This document shows positions 39,601-49,022 of a stretch of 52,501 bases of DNA, piece after piece. Each line of letters opens with the position of its first letter. Position 1 is the first letter of the stretch. Below the pieces are notes generated by a model. The model did not search any database, was not told the DNA's origin, and saw only the letters and a program-made list of their open reading frames with translations. The stretch comes from Candidatus Methanophaga sp. AG-394-G06 (GTDB lineage Archaea > Halobacteriota > Syntropharchaeia > Alkanophagales > Methanospirareceae), in the NCBI GenBank assembly GCA_009903405.1, contig PRCZ01000003.1, positions 15,347 through 67,847 on the forward strand. The letters are read 5' to 3'. The position numbers and the translations under genes are program-made.

Positions 39601-42177
39601 CTAAACTAAACTAAACTCTATCGTGCCATCGGGAACATCCATCTTTATCTCATCGCCCGCTTTGAACTCGCCATTCAAAATCTTCAGAGACAGAGGATCT
39701 TCTATCATGCGCTGGATCATTCGCTTTATAGGTCGTGCTCCGAATACGGGGTCAAAGCCTTTACGTGCTATCAATTCCTTTACGCTCTCGCTGACAGAGA
39801 TCGTGATTCTTCTTTCGGCGAGTCTATCATGCAGATACTGCAGTTGAATCTCCACTATCTTCTTTATTTCGTCCATGCCCAACTGATTGAAAATGATGAT
39901 CTCATCAATTCGATTCAAGAATTCCGGTCGGAACTGAGTCTTCAGCACTTCCATTACCTTCTCCCGCAGCTCATCTCCGCTATATTCCTGCATAATCGTG
40001 CTCGCGACATTGGAAGTCATGATTTCTACGGTGTTTTTGAAGTTCACTGTCCTTCCATGTCCATCGGTAAGACGGCCATCGTCTAATATCTGAAGCAGCA
40101 GATTGAAGACATCGCCGTGCGCCTTCTCGATCTCATCAAAGAGTACAACGGTATATGGTCTTCTACGAACGGCTTCTGTTAAGAATCCACCCTCGTCATA
40201 CCCTACGTATCCGGGTGGCGCACCGATGAGCCTTGCAATTGAGTGCCGTTCCATAAACTCCGACATATCCATACGCACCATCGCCCGTTCATCATCGAAC
40301 AGGAATTCCGCAAGCGCCTTTGCAAGTTCTGTCTTCCCGACTCCTGTTGGACCCAGGAAGATAAAGGAGCCTATTGGTCTGTTTGGATCGCTAAGACCCG
40401 CTCTTGCTCTTCTAACCGCATTAGAGATCAACGAAATCGCTTCACCCTGGCCCACAACACGCTGTTTCAATCGCTCTTCCATATTAATGAGTTTCTCGGT
40501 ATCACCTTCCAGCATCTTCGATACCGGAATCCCGGACCATTTCGCAATTACCTCTGCAACGTCCTCCTCCTCAACTTCCTCATTTAGCATCTTCTGCTCT
40601 TTCTGTAGCTCTTGCAGTTTCTCATTCTGAATGTCCAGTTCATTTTGCAGTTCGACAAGCGAGCCATAGCGTATTTTTGCTACACGTTCTAAATCGCCAC
40701 TGCGCTCAGCCTGCTGCTCTTCTAACTTCTCCGCGTCCATCTTAGCTTTTATTTCGCGTATACGCTGTATTATCGCCTTTTCGTTCTGCCATCTAGCCTT
40801 GAGCTGGTCGCCGTTTTCCTTTAGTGTCGCCAGTTCATCGCCGAGCTTCACAAGTCGCTCCTTCGAGGCTTTGTCTTTCTCTCGTTTCAGAGCTTGTTCC
40901 TCAATCTCCAGTTGCCTGACTTTACGTTCTATCTCGTCAACTTCGACTGGCATACTGTCTATCTCAGTTCTCAACTTGGCAGCGGCTTCGTCAATGACGT
41001 CAATGGCTTTGTCCGGCAAGAACCTATCGGTGATATATCTATCGGAAAGCACAGCCGCAGCAATCAATGCAGAATCATGAACTCGTACGCCATGATGCAG
41101 TTCGTATCGCTCCTTCAACCCGCGCAGAATCGAGATTGTATCCGCCACGGTGGGTTCACGAACTAAAACCGGCTGGAATCTACGTTCTAGTGCCGCGTCC
41201 TTCTCGATATACTTACGATATTCATCTGTTGTTGTTGCACCCACACATTTGAGTTCGCCACGTGCGAGTGCGGGTTTGAGCATATTTGAGGCATCTATTG
41301 CGCCCTCTGCCGCACCGGCACCGACAACGGTGTGTAATTCGTCTATAAATAGTACTATCTGACCTGCAGCCTCATTAATCTCCTTCAATACCGCCTTTAA
41401 TCGGTCTTCAAACTCGCCCCGGAACTTCGCGCCGGCGATTAAAGCGCCCATGTCGAGGGCTACTACTTGCTTATCCTTTAACGTCTCCGGGACATCGCCG
41501 TTTATTATTCGCTGTGCTAAACCCTCAACTATCGCGGTCTTACCTACTCCCGCATCGCCAATAAGCACAGGATTGTTCTTCCTTCGTCTTGATAGGACCT
41601 GAATAACCCTGCGGATTTCGTCATTCCTGCCTATTACCGGGTCGAGCTTACCAGCACGGGCAAGATCGGTCAAATCGCGCGTGTATCGTTCCAGAGCCTG
41701 ATATTTCTCTTCCGGATTCTGATCTACTATCCGCTGCCCACCACGAATTCCGGTCAATGCTTCGTATATCCGGTCCTTTGTCACGCCCATACCGTTAAGG
41801 ATTTGTGGCGATGTGGGGTCTTCTGCAATAGCGAGAAGCATGTGTTCCGTACTCAGGTACTCATCCTTCATCGCCTGCGCTTCTTGCCATGCCGTTTCCA
41901 GCGTCTTATTCAATCTCGGCGATATGTATATCTGCTCGATCCCACCTCCGCCATGTACCTGCGGTAAGGAACTCAAATGCTCTGCGAGACGCGATTTGAG
42001 CAGGTCAATATCAATGCCTATCTTTTGCAATATCGGGACTGCTATACCTTCTGGTTGCTCTACAAGAGCCAACAATAAATGCTCCACATCTAACTGCTGC
42101 TGATTGTTATTATCTGCGATGTTCTTTGCTTCCTGAAGCGCCTCTTGCGCCTTTAAAGTCAGTTTGTCAAGCCTCAT
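39601..42177 (-). CDS. clpB: ClpB disaggregase (Hsp100)
   Basis: This 858-residue AAA+ chaperone is complete. A Clp-N double repeat (about 1-145) is followed by AAA-1 with Walker [14 protein letters not shown] (about 203-215), then the coiled-coil middle domain (about 400-525), which separates ClpB from protease-linked ClpA/ClpC. AAA-2 has Walker [13 protein letters not shown], sensor and Arg-finger regions, and [13 protein letters not shown]. No ClpP-binding IGF/L loop is seen. It threads aggregated proteins with DnaK's help. ClpB is mainly bacterial, and its presence in a mesophilic archaeon suggests old transfer. No dnaK genes are near. It is monocistronic, ending at a family A repeat. Confidence 0.97.
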   Translation of the reverse strand: MRLDKLTLKAQEALQEAKNIADNNNQQQLDVEHLLLALVEQPEGIAVPILQKIGIDIDLLKSRLAEHLSSLPQVHGGGGIEQIYISPRLNKTLETAWQEAQAMKDEYLSTEHMLLAIAEDPTSPQILNGMGVTKDRIYEALTGIRGGQRIVDQNPEEKYQALERYTRDLTDLARAGKLDPVIGRNDEIRRVIQVLSRRRKNNPVLIGDAGVGKTAIVEGLAQRIINGDVPETLKDKQVVALDMGALIAGAKFRGEFEDRLKAVLKEINEAAGQIVLFIDELHTVVGAGAAEGAIDASNMLKPALARGELKCVGATTTDEYRKYIEKDAALERRFQPVLVREPTVADTISILRGLKERYELHHGVRVHDSALIAAAVLSDRYITDRFLPDKAIDVIDEAAAKLRTEIDSMPVEVDEIERKVRQLEIEEQALKREKDKASKERLVKLGDELATLKENGDQLKARWQNEKAIIQRIREIKAKMDAEKLEEQQAERSGDLERVAKIRYGSLVELQNELDIQNEKLQELQKEQKMLNEEVEEEDVAEVIAKWSGIPVSKMLEGDTEKLINMEERLKQRVVGQGEAISLISNAVRRARAGLSDPNRPIGSFIFLGPTGVGKTELAKALAEFLFDDERAMVRMDMSEFMERHSIARLIGAPPGYVGYDEGGFLTEAVRRRPYTVVLFDEIEKAHGDVFNLLLQILDDGRLTDGHGRTVNFKNTVEIMTSNVASTIMQEYSGDELREKVMEVLKTQFRPEFLNRIDEIIIFNQLGMDEIKKIVEIQLQYLHDRLAERRITISVSESVKELIARKGFDPVFGARPIKRMIQRMIEDPLSLKILNGEFKAGDEIKMDVPDGTIEFSLV

Positions 42178-42266
42178 TTACACATACCTCGCTCTTTCTT
42201 TCTATAAATATAGCCATATATGGATTAATAAATATCTAAAACTCTAACACATATATAACTTAAATG

Positions 42267-42412
42267 AATCCCGTAACGTTGGAAATACTAAAGAACTGAT
42301 TTGCCATAATACCCGTTGAGATGGGTAATCCCTCATAGGTATTCTACAAACCATAGGATTGAGTTGCAGATAAAACACGAAGTGTTTTAGTTTCAATCCC
42401 TTATAGGTATTC
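42267..42412 (-). CRISPR. Decayed CRISPR array remnant (one good and two degenerate repeats)
   Basis: On the minus strand GAATACCTATAAGGGATTGAAAC (42412-42390, written here as its parts GAATACCTATAAGGG and ATTGAAAC) has the ATTGAAAC end typical of Cas6-processed repeats. A second copy, GAATACCTATGAGGGATTAC (42344 to about 42325), lies 68 nt on. A very poor third copy (GGGATT near 42270) lies about 60 nt further. Order from good to poor fits leader-proximal to distal decay. The single spacer-like stretch (42345-42389) contains a hairpin. A cas6 relic lies 1.5 kb away on the same strand. The array is not functional. Confidence 0.55.
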
Positions 42413-42520
42413 CATGTGTGTTCGGTTAAGTATTTATTTAGGGCCCAGACAACCAAAAGAAAAGATTATCATACAAAAAGTATTTTATGGACACAGATTA
42501 ACGCAGATTAACGCAGATGA
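42413..42520. repeat. CATGTGTGTTCGGTTAAG element and family A copy 6
   Basis: CATGTGTGTTCGGTTAAGTA (42413 onward) abuts the CRISPR-like repeat and recurs with one change at 50913. Each is followed within 60 nt by a family A half element (here 42490-42520). The stretch 42521-42721 has no gene or clear signal. Confidence 0.7.
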
Positions 42521-42721
42521 AAATCACAAACTTCTAATTAATTTTGGTCGCTCTGCTCTGTGACGGTAAAACGTCGTATGGAAGACAAAAACAAAAAAGA
42601 TAAAACAGTCTAAATCAGTGTCGGAAATGTGTTGTTATATTATTTTATTTTATGGGTCATTATTTATGTTGAGTCGTACATAACCGAACACCTATGCCTC
42701 ACCTTTAGTTCCACATCAAAA

Positions 42722-43855
42722 TCACATCATTTCCTTTTTGATCCATTTTTTTAAAAAAACATCGGTGATATAGTAAATGTCACTCTCTTTTTCGATAATC
42801 TCTTTCTTCATCAACAGATTGATAGAAGTCTGAACCGAAGAAACCGCCCCCAGGTCATTATCGCGTACAAAATCATGAGAGAAGATTTTTTCACCACCCG
42901 AAGCGGCAATTGCGATAACCATTCGCTTCTGATGCCGAGGCAGAGTATTCCAGATGGTAACATAAACCGCGGATTGACCATCAAGTATCCCGTTCATGGT
43001 CGGCGTAATATCATCAAGTGTGATTTCCCTCTTGTCCAAACAGTTATTCCATAACTCATGACATAAAAATTGGACATTATACGGGTAGTTCTCTGTCACA
43101 TCCAAAATTTCGTCCAGCACACCCGCCTCTACCGAAAAACCTGTTCTTGAGAACTTATCCACTAAGAAGCTTTTGAATTCTTCTACTGGTATCTTACTGA
43201 GCGGCATTACCTTGCCCATATTGTAAAAAGCTCTTCGTTTATTGGTGACCATATCAGAGATTATGTGCCTCCGACTGCCCGCAAATAGATAGCTTACGAG
43301 ATCATGATGTTGAAAACATGCTCGCATACCCTTCTCTATCGCATCTCCATTAAAATTCGCGATTTCCTGAAATTCATCAAAAACCACGATAAAACTCTTG
43401 TTCCTCTTCTTGGCTATTCGCTGCGGTGCCTCATAGACTTCGTCGAACAGTTTACCAGCACTTTTTTCCTTCACTTCATAATCTAGTTCTATCGAGGGGC
43501 TGCCGTCTGAGCGGATAACCACCTTGGGACGGATGTTAGGGAAGAATTCCCTCACGAGTCTGTTAAATCTTTCTATTTTTGTTTCCGCCGCCTGGGATAC
43601 TACCTCTGTGTACAGCTCCAGCAAGCTTTTAAACGACGATACTTTAAAAAGGTCTATGTAAGCGGTATAAAAACCTTCCTTCTGTAATTTATCAAGCGCA
43701 TTCATGATTAAGGATGTTTTTCCGTATCTTCTGGGTGAGATAAGGAAGATAGTCCGACCTGCTTTTAGGTCCCTTGTGAGTTCTGCCAGCTCTGTTTCCC
43801 TGTCTGCAAAGTCTTCTCCCGTTACCACTTCGCCATACCTGAATGGGTTCTTCAT
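42722..43855 (-). CDS. Archaeal-type AAA ATPase (ATPase_2/STAND-like) with C-terminal winged helix
   Basis: This 377-residue protein starts NPFRYGEVVTGEDFADRETELAEL, the usual opening of the archaeal ATPase family (PF01637-like). Walker A is ISPRRYGKTSLIMNAL (about 38-53) and Walker B is FIVVFDEFQEIANF (about 153-166). Sensor-like Arg residues lie in FAGSRRHII. The last 90 residues form a winged-helix domain (about 300-370). Such ATPases are abundant in archaea and often lie in defence or mobile regions, with roles poorly known. It sits between the CRISPR remnant and the cas6 relic. It looks intact, with a TATA element about 45 nt upstream. Confidence 0.85.
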   Translation of the reverse strand: MKNPFRYGEVVTGEDFADRETELAELTRDLKAGRTIFLISPRRYGKTSLIMNALDKLQKEGFYTAYIDLFKVSSFKSLLELYTEVVSQAAETKIERFNRLVREFFPNIRPKVVIRSDGSPSIELDYEVKEKSAGKLFDEVYEAPQRIAKKRNKSFIVVFDEFQEIANFNGDAIEKGMRACFQHHDLVSYLFAGSRRHIISDMVTNKRRAFYNMGKVMPLSKIPVEEFKSFLVDKFSRTGFSVEAGVLDEILDVTENYPYNVQFLCHELWNNCLDKREITLDDITPTMNGILDGQSAVYVTIWNTLPRHQKRMVIAIAASGGEKIFSHDFVRDNDLGAVSSVQTSINLLMKKEIIEKESDIYYITDVFLKKWIKKEMM

Positions 43856-43935
43856 TTTTAGTCCTTCATTTACATTTGTATTATAATGTTATTATGTATT
43901 TATACGTAACGTGCATGCACATAACCACAACTGTT

Positions 43936-44203
43936 TTATCCTCTTCCATCATTTAGCACCGCCACCATCCCAAACCCCTGCGAATTCTTCGCTCCTATAC
44001 CGCAATCATAACTCATATCGCCCCTGCAACCGAGAGAAGGTGAACATCTTGAAACTTCGCTTCTCGAACATGAACCCCTGATCATGTAAGAATTCACCAA
44101 GCTCCGGCGTGATATTAGCGTATAAAAAACCCTGGACAGTATAATTATACTGTATCGGCAGTGATAAGCGCTTCTCACAACCAAACTCCAGCGTTATCCG
44201 CAT
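43936..44203 (-). pseudogene. cas6: cas6 relic with internal deletion
   Basis: From ATG 44203 the frame reads MRITLEFGCEKRLSLPIQYN, then YTVQGFLYANI, GEFLHDQGF and KRSFKMFTFSRLQGRYEL. This is a clear Cas6 N-terminal ferredoxin-fold half. A TGA then ends it. The overlapping frame ends in CGIGAKNSQGFGMVAVL and stops at 43936. That is the Gly-rich loop at the C-terminus of Cas6. About 150 or more residues of a 240-270-residue nuclease are missing and the ends are joined out of frame. Intact Cas6 cuts CRISPR precursor RNA at ATTGAAAC-ended repeats. No other cas gene is in the window. Confidence 0.78.
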
Positions 44204-44312
44204 GATGCGTTAACATGTCACGCAACAAATATAAACTTATAGGGTACAAAGAATTATTAAGTTTTTACGGGTTCATAGAATCAAAATTAAAAAAGCAATA
44301 CACTACTCAAGA

Positions 44313-44347
44313 TTAAATCTGTGTTAATCAGCGTTAATCTGTGTCTT
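44313..44347. repeat. Family A copy 7 (half element)
   Basis: AAATCTGTGTTAATCAGCG and TTAATCTGTGTCTTA form one arm of the family A element in reverse. The region 44204-44511 holds no gene. GCTAAATCCGTGTCTATA near 44415 is a small further piece. Confidence 0.75.
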
Positions 44348-44511
44348 AAAAATCCTTGGAAAATGATATATATGATACAGTTCGAGTAAATTATTATTTG
44401 TGAGTTCCCTCAAGCTAAATCCGTGTCTATAATTTGGGTATATCAATTAAGAATGGATGGACATAATGGGCGAGTTCCACATCTAAAAAATCGATTTCTT
44501 CTTATCTTATC

Positions 44512-47274
44512 CTACGCCCCCATCCGCACCCAACTCACCCCATCCTCATCTTCCGTCACCCTAAGCACATACTCCATATAATCCTTAACCTCCTCGATAT
44601 GCGTAATAAGGAATATCTGCCGGAACTTCTTCGATAGCTCATTCAGTGCAGTTATGATATTCCGCTTCCGGAGCGCGTCCTGCGACCCGAAAATCTCATC
44701 GAGGATAATGAAATTAGTCTGAATCGCACTCCGTTCAGAGACGACAGCGGAAATCGCAAGCCGTAGACACAGATTCGCTAGGTCCTCCTCTCCGCCTGAG
44801 AACCGGTTTATCGCATACGGCGTCCCTTCATCATAGATGAACACATCATAGTTCTCATCCAGCTCCAACTTGCTGTATTTACCATCTGTTAACCGGCGCA
44901 GCATATCAGATGCGTAATCAGAAAGCATCGGCCGAATCATACCCACCATATACACCTTGAAGTCGTTCATTAACCGCTCAAGCAAGCTGAGATACATTAG
45001 CTCTGTCTCTTCCTTCGCTTTATCCGCCAGTAACCGTTCCTGCTCCGCTATATCCGCCAGCACATGCTCTATCTCCCTGCACACGTTCTCGAACTCATTC
45101 CTCTTCGCCATAAGCTTCAGCTTCATTTCGTTCAGTTCATTATTCTTACGTTCGTAGCCTACCTTCAACGCAACAAACGCCATTTTGTCAAACGCCAAAT
45201 CATCCATCTGCCGCTTCAAAGCTCTTATATCGGCTGCAATCTCGCGTTCCAACTCGCTAAGCAGTTGCAAGTTATCTTTTACTTCTTTTGCTCGCTCTAC
45301 CTCTGCTCGTAACCCGATTATCTCGCGATATATCACTTCAAGGTCTTTTAACGTTGCGATAACCGACTTGTAGACGTTATTATCGAACTCCACAGCCATA
45401 ACAGGCGCCAAATCGGCATTTATCTGCTCCAATTCAGTGTTCCAGCGCACTAATTCACGCCGTTCATGTGTTATCTTTAGCTCGAATTCCTTCTTCGCGC
45501 TAACTTTCTTATCAAGCTCGTTTAGCTTCGTGCTAACCGCTTTATAGACCTTCTCGTCAAATTCCACAACTTGAAAAGGCCTCAAAGCTGTTAAAATACG
45601 CGCCAATTCCACGCGCCATAAGTTCAATTCCTTATCTTCCTGCTCTAGCTTTACGTCCAGTGCACGCATCTCAGTCATCCGAGTATCCAGCTCATTCGCC
45701 ACCTTATTATGTGTATCTTCCTCTCGCGTCTTAGAACCGAGCTCATCCTTATTTTCCTTGTATTCGTTATACAGTGTGTAATAATTCGCCTTCTTTGCTT
45801 CTGTCTCATCATTAAGCTTTTTTAGCAACGCTTCGTAATGCGTGCCCAATTGCCTCTCGCACATCGGACATTCGCCATCATGACCCAAAGCCACGATCTT
45901 CTTCCTTTTCGCCATGCGCTCTTTTACATCATTCTTGAGTTCTAACGCAGACGATTTAAGCGCGCCGATAGAAGAAATTAAACTCTCCTTTTGCGTCCTT
46001 AGCCCTTCTAGCTTCTGTTTCGTCGTTTGCAACCGCTCCTTTAGCCCCGTAAATTCTTGCCGGTCTTCTATCAGCCGCTTTGTTCTCGTCTCTCGTGCCC
46101 CGATCTCCGTCATTGTCTTCTCTTTTTGTCTCGTTAATTCTAGCTTCTGCTGAAATCTTACTCTAAGCGCATCCAGCTCGTCTTTGTGCTGCGTCTGCGC
46201 TTCAAAGGCAGCGTCTACACCCTCAAATCCTGATAAATTAGTGGTCAATGCTTTTAGCTCGCCTTCACGTCTCGTTATCTCTTGCGTGATTTTATCTTTA
46301 CGTTTCAATAGCTCATGCTTCCGTTGATATTTTTCACGCAACGCATCCAGCTCCTCCTTATCCGCTCTAAACTGGAAATACTGGACCTCTTTATCCAGAA
46401 GACCATCAAGCCGTTTCTTCTTCGTCTGCAAATCCGTTAGCTCTTTCTCTTTCTCGTCTTTACGCTTCTTCGTATTCTCTAGGTCACTTCTTCGTGCGCC
46501 CATAGTATTGCTCAATTCCATGTATTGCTCGTATTTCTTCGTTGCCGATTCCAGTTCCTCTTTCGCAACTGCGGTCTCTTTCTCTTTAGTTACCTTATCC
46601 GTTTCTAGCTCGTTTATACTCGGTATGAGCTTCTCTTTCTGCTTCTCCCGCTCTTCGTTCCTACTTTTAAATATTTCAAGCTTCTTTATGCCGTCTTTAT
46701 CAACAGTTGCGGTTTTTATACCCTCTATCCGTTTCTCTTTACCTCGCTTATCCACCCGTATTGCCTCTATACTGTTTTCTATCCGCTCGATGCCGAGCAT
46801 ACGAAGCACGAGCTTTTTTCGCTCTGCTGCTTTCATTAATGATAGCGCGTTCAATTCCTTCTGTCGTGCGAAAACAGAAGTGAAGAAGGACTGGTAATCC
46901 ATACCTATTCTGGCCTCTATGGCTCCTGAGACCTCGTCAGCGTTGTTTGTTATCTGATTGCCATTGATAACGAGACTTGCTTTCGGCACTAAATTCTTGC
47001 CTGCCATCTCCCTTACTACTCTATACGCATCTCCATCCAGTTCGAACTCTAAGGCAACGCGGCAGGATTCACTATGCGGTGCGCCCTCCCGCTTTATAAG
47101 TTCTTTTGTTGTTCGTGCCGCATGATGCCCGAACAGGACCCAGCCGATCGACTCTATTAACGTTGTCTTCCCAACGCCGTTTAGACCTATAATGCCTATA
47201 ACACCATCTGGGATTTCAACATTCACGTTCTTATATTTACGGTAATTCCTCAGTGTTAGCGTCTTTAATAGCAT
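44512..47274 (-). CDS. rad50: Rad50-like SMC-family ATPase
   Basis: I start at ATG 47274 (MLLKTLTLRNYRKYKNV, 920 residues). The open frame runs 79 codons further upstream, but that part is homologous to a neighbouring secreted protein. Walker A is GLNGVGKTTLIESIGWVLFG (about 32-51). Long coiled coils flank a zinc hook, CPMC (about 425). The C-terminal lobe has signature RFSGGEEDLANLCLRLA and Walker B NFIILDEIFGSQD. Rad50 works with Mre11 in double-strand break repair. Mre11, HerA and NurA are not adjacent, unlike the usual archaeal cluster. Confidence 0.88.
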   Translation of the reverse strand: MLLKTLTLRNYRKYKNVNVEIPDGVIGIIGLNGVGKTTLIESIGWVLFGHHAARTTKELIKREGAPHSESCRVALEFELDGDAYRVVREMAGKNLVPKASLVINGNQITNNADEVSGAIEARIGMDYQSFFTSVFARQKELNALSLMKAAERKKLVLRMLGIERIENSIEAIRVDKRGKEKRIEGIKTATVDKDGIKKLEIFKSRNEEREKQKEKLIPSINELETDKVTKEKETAVAKEELESATKKYEQYMELSNTMGARRSDLENTKKRKDEKEKELTDLQTKKKRLDGLLDKEVQYFQFRADKEELDALREKYQRKHELLKRKDKITQEITRREGELKALTTNLSGFEGVDAAFEAQTQHKDELDALRVRFQQKLELTRQKEKTMTEIGARETRTKRLIEDRQEFTGLKERLQTTKQKLEGLRTQKESLISSIGALKSSALELKNDVKERMAKRKKIVALGHDGECPMCERQLGTHYEALLKKLNDETEAKKANYYTLYNEYKENKDELGSKTREEDTHNKVANELDTRMTEMRALDVKLEQEDKELNLWRVELARILTALRPFQVVEFDEKVYKAVSTKLNELDKKVSAKKEFELKITHERRELVRWNTELEQINADLAPVMAVEFDNNVYKSVIATLKDLEVIYREIIGLRAEVERAKEVKDNLQLLSELEREIAADIRALKRQMDDLAFDKMAFVALKVGYERKNNELNEMKLKLMAKRNEFENVCREIEHVLADIAEQERLLADKAKEETELMYLSLLERLMNDFKVYMVGMIRPMLSDYASDMLRRLTDGKYSKLELDENYDVFIYDEGTPYAINRFSGGEEDLANLCLRLAISAVVSERSAIQTNFIILDEIFGSQDALRKRNIITALNELSKKFRQIFLITHIEEVKDYMEYVLRVTEDEDGVSWVRMGA

Positions 47275-47526
47275 ATCTATATATTCATAACAATTCTTTG
47301 TGTAATAAGTTTTTACCCGCTTCCAGGCTTTATAAGGTGCATTAGTTTCAGGTAAACTTATATTTGATACATTTTTCTTTTCCGTGTCTAATGTATGTGC
47401 GGCTATCGCCAGAGAAGGCTCTCTATCCTCATGTTGGTAGAAGGTAACTCCTTCGGAATCAAAGAATGGTATACATCCGAGAGGGCGATGAAAATACTCT
47501 GTCTCATTCAATCCCGCATTTCAGAT
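47275..47526 (-). pseudogene. Partial duplicate of the downstream-numbered secreted protein, in frame with rad50
   Basis: The frame reads NAGLNETEYF, then FYQHEDREPSLAIAAHTLDT and KKNVSNISL. It lines up with NAGWNETEGF, CRYEGKGPSLQITADSLATE and GNVSDVRLDL inside the protein encoded at 47552-48508. An in-frame TGA lies just before NAG. So it is a broken second copy of about 75 codons between that gene and rad50. It happens to stay open into rad50 and would give a false N-terminus if translated. Confidence 0.7.
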
Positions 47527-47551
47527 ATTTATAGAGAAGACTAAAGAAATA

Positions 47552-48508
47552 TCATACTCGATATACCATTAAATAGAGAAAACGTGTGTTCTCTCGTCCT
47601 GCTTCGCTAACTAATAGAAGCCCTGACCAAGGATCACCAAACTCATCATTAAATGACCATCTGCTCCAGGCAAAAGAAGCAGTCATTCCATCCTCTTTTA
47701 ACTCCCAACCCGCTTTCATGAGTTGTTCCTGATAATGAGTAGTTAATTCGCTTACATTTAGTTCCGTCTCTATGGTTGCTTCTGACTGCCACTGACCGTC
47801 GCCACCACCGGAACCTCTACTTCTTAGAATAGCACCTTCTGGGGGTTTTAGCGGAGGTAATATTTCCGCTCTATCCTCCCAGGATGGCCCATAAAAACGT
47901 TCCGTGCAGAGTCCAGTTCCCGGATCGGTATCCAAGTCTAATCTTACATCTGATACATTTCCCTCTTCTGTGGCTAAACTATCTGCGGTTATCTGCAGAG
48001 AAGGCCCTTTACCTTCATACCGGCAAAAGATAACATCTTCAGGCGTAGTAGATACAAATCCGCTTTCCTCATGGTGATAAAAGCCTTCTGTCTCATTCCA
48101 TCCGGCATTCTTCAGACTATCGCGATAAAATTTGATAACCTCATTCGGCTCCATCGGTACGTCAAGGATGATTTTAACTCGCTTATATGTGCCCTCAGAC
48201 CGTATTAAGCTACCTATAACATCTGTATCACTTGGAATGGGGACATCCACCGTTAGGTTACTTGGCAGCTCACCCGGTAGGATGACAACTGGTTTACTTG
48301 GGGGATAGCTGGGATTTGTCAACATGCGCTCTACAAAGCGAAGCAGTTCAACAGATGAATTGACCTCAGAGCTGTTTTTTGCGGACATTGATATAATTGG
48401 GGAAGGCTCCAGGGCATCATTGAGTGGGGAAGAAGCAACACTGCCTACTACCCCGAAGGAGATAAAGATCAAAACTACACTTAGCGCCGTTAACCAACTT
48501 TTTATCAT
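47552..48508 (-). CDS. Secreted protein of unknown function
   Basis: I start at ATG 48508 (MIKSWLTALSVVLIF, 318 residues), which gives a standard signal peptide (about 4-27, cut near VAS) and a TATA box (CTTTTTATAC) at the right distance. The open frame extends 61 codons further, but only through the divergent promoter and gene. Two related modules are visible: VIKFYRDSLKNAGWNETEGFY, and ELTTHYQEQLMKAGWELKEDG near the C-terminus. Both suit a repeated alpha/beta fold that compares residues after a helix ending in AGW. The function is unknown. A partial copy lies just downstream. Confidence 0.65.
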   Translation of the reverse strand: MIKSWLTALSVVLIFISFGVVGSVASSPLNDALEPSPIISMSAKNSSEVNSSVELLRFVERMLTNPSYPPSKPVVILPGELPSNLTVDVPIPSDTDVIGSLIRSEGTYKRVKIILDVPMEPNEVIKFYRDSLKNAGWNETEGFYHHEESGFVSTTPEDVIFCRYEGKGPSLQITADSLATEEGNVSDVRLDLDTDPGTGLCTERFYGPSWEDRAEILPPLKPPEGAILRSRGSGGGDGQWQSEATIETELNVSELTTHYQEQLMKAGWELKEDGMTASFAWSRWSFNDEFGDPWSGLLLVSEAGRENTRFLYLMVYRV

Positions 48509-48623
48509 CCTATATGATCTACGTTTCAGAGTATAAAAAGCTTTTTGGTTTTTCATTAATAATTTTATGGTCAGACACGCACAAATATCTCTCAGCAATA
48601 CAAATAGAGATATAACCAGAACC

Positions 48624-49022
48624 ATGACACTCCCAAACGAAGTTAAAGAGAGATTAGAAGAAGTGATCAACGATTGGCTCTTGGGATTCAATGAGATAGC
48701 GGAATCGGAATCCCATTTTTTAGATGCGGTAGGACTAGAGCCAAAGCTTGAAACATTACTGAGCTATACCATTGGTGTATTGGACTCTATTGTCGGCGGC
48801 TATATCCATTGTTTATATAACCGTGGGATGACAGAGGAGGAGGATGAGGAACTGATCGAACTGCTGCAAGGAAAAATGCCAGAGCTTGAGCAGAAATTCA
48901 AACTGTTTCTCAAGAACGAAGAAAAAATAGTAACAATTATTTATGATGCATATCAGCACAGACATTGGCGGTACATTTACCGATTTCGTAATCTCCGATG
49001 GCGAGAAGATAGAGTCATTTAA
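48624..49022 (+). CDS. Small helical protein overlapping hyuA
   Basis: I start at ATG 48624 (MTLPNEVKERLEEVI, 132 residues). The frame from 48567 adds 19 residues with no ribosome-binding site. It is helical and acidic (EEEDEELIELLQGKMPELEQKF) with no motif I recognise. The last 26 residues are read from DNA that also encodes the hyuA start (48943), an 80-nt overlap in another frame, and look unlike the rest. The natural stop may have been lost, or the overlap may couple translation. TATAAAAAGCTTTTTGG at about 48531 is its likely promoter. Confidence 0.55.
   Translation: MTLPNEVKERLEEVINDWLLGFNEIAESESHFLDAVGLEPKLETLLSYTIGVLDSIVGGYIHCLYNRGMTEEEDEELIELLQGKMPELEQKFKLFLKNEEKIVTIIYDAYQHRHWRYIYRFRNLRWREDRVI

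Noticed and set aside
42244-42456. 70-codon minus-strand frame in the CRISPR-like stretch
   Set aside because: It runs through the repeat-like units and has no ribosome-binding site or protein-like pattern.
47275-47511. N-terminal extension as a novel Rad50 domain
   Set aside because: It aligns with the neighbouring secreted protein and has a stop just upstream, so it is a duplicate fragment.
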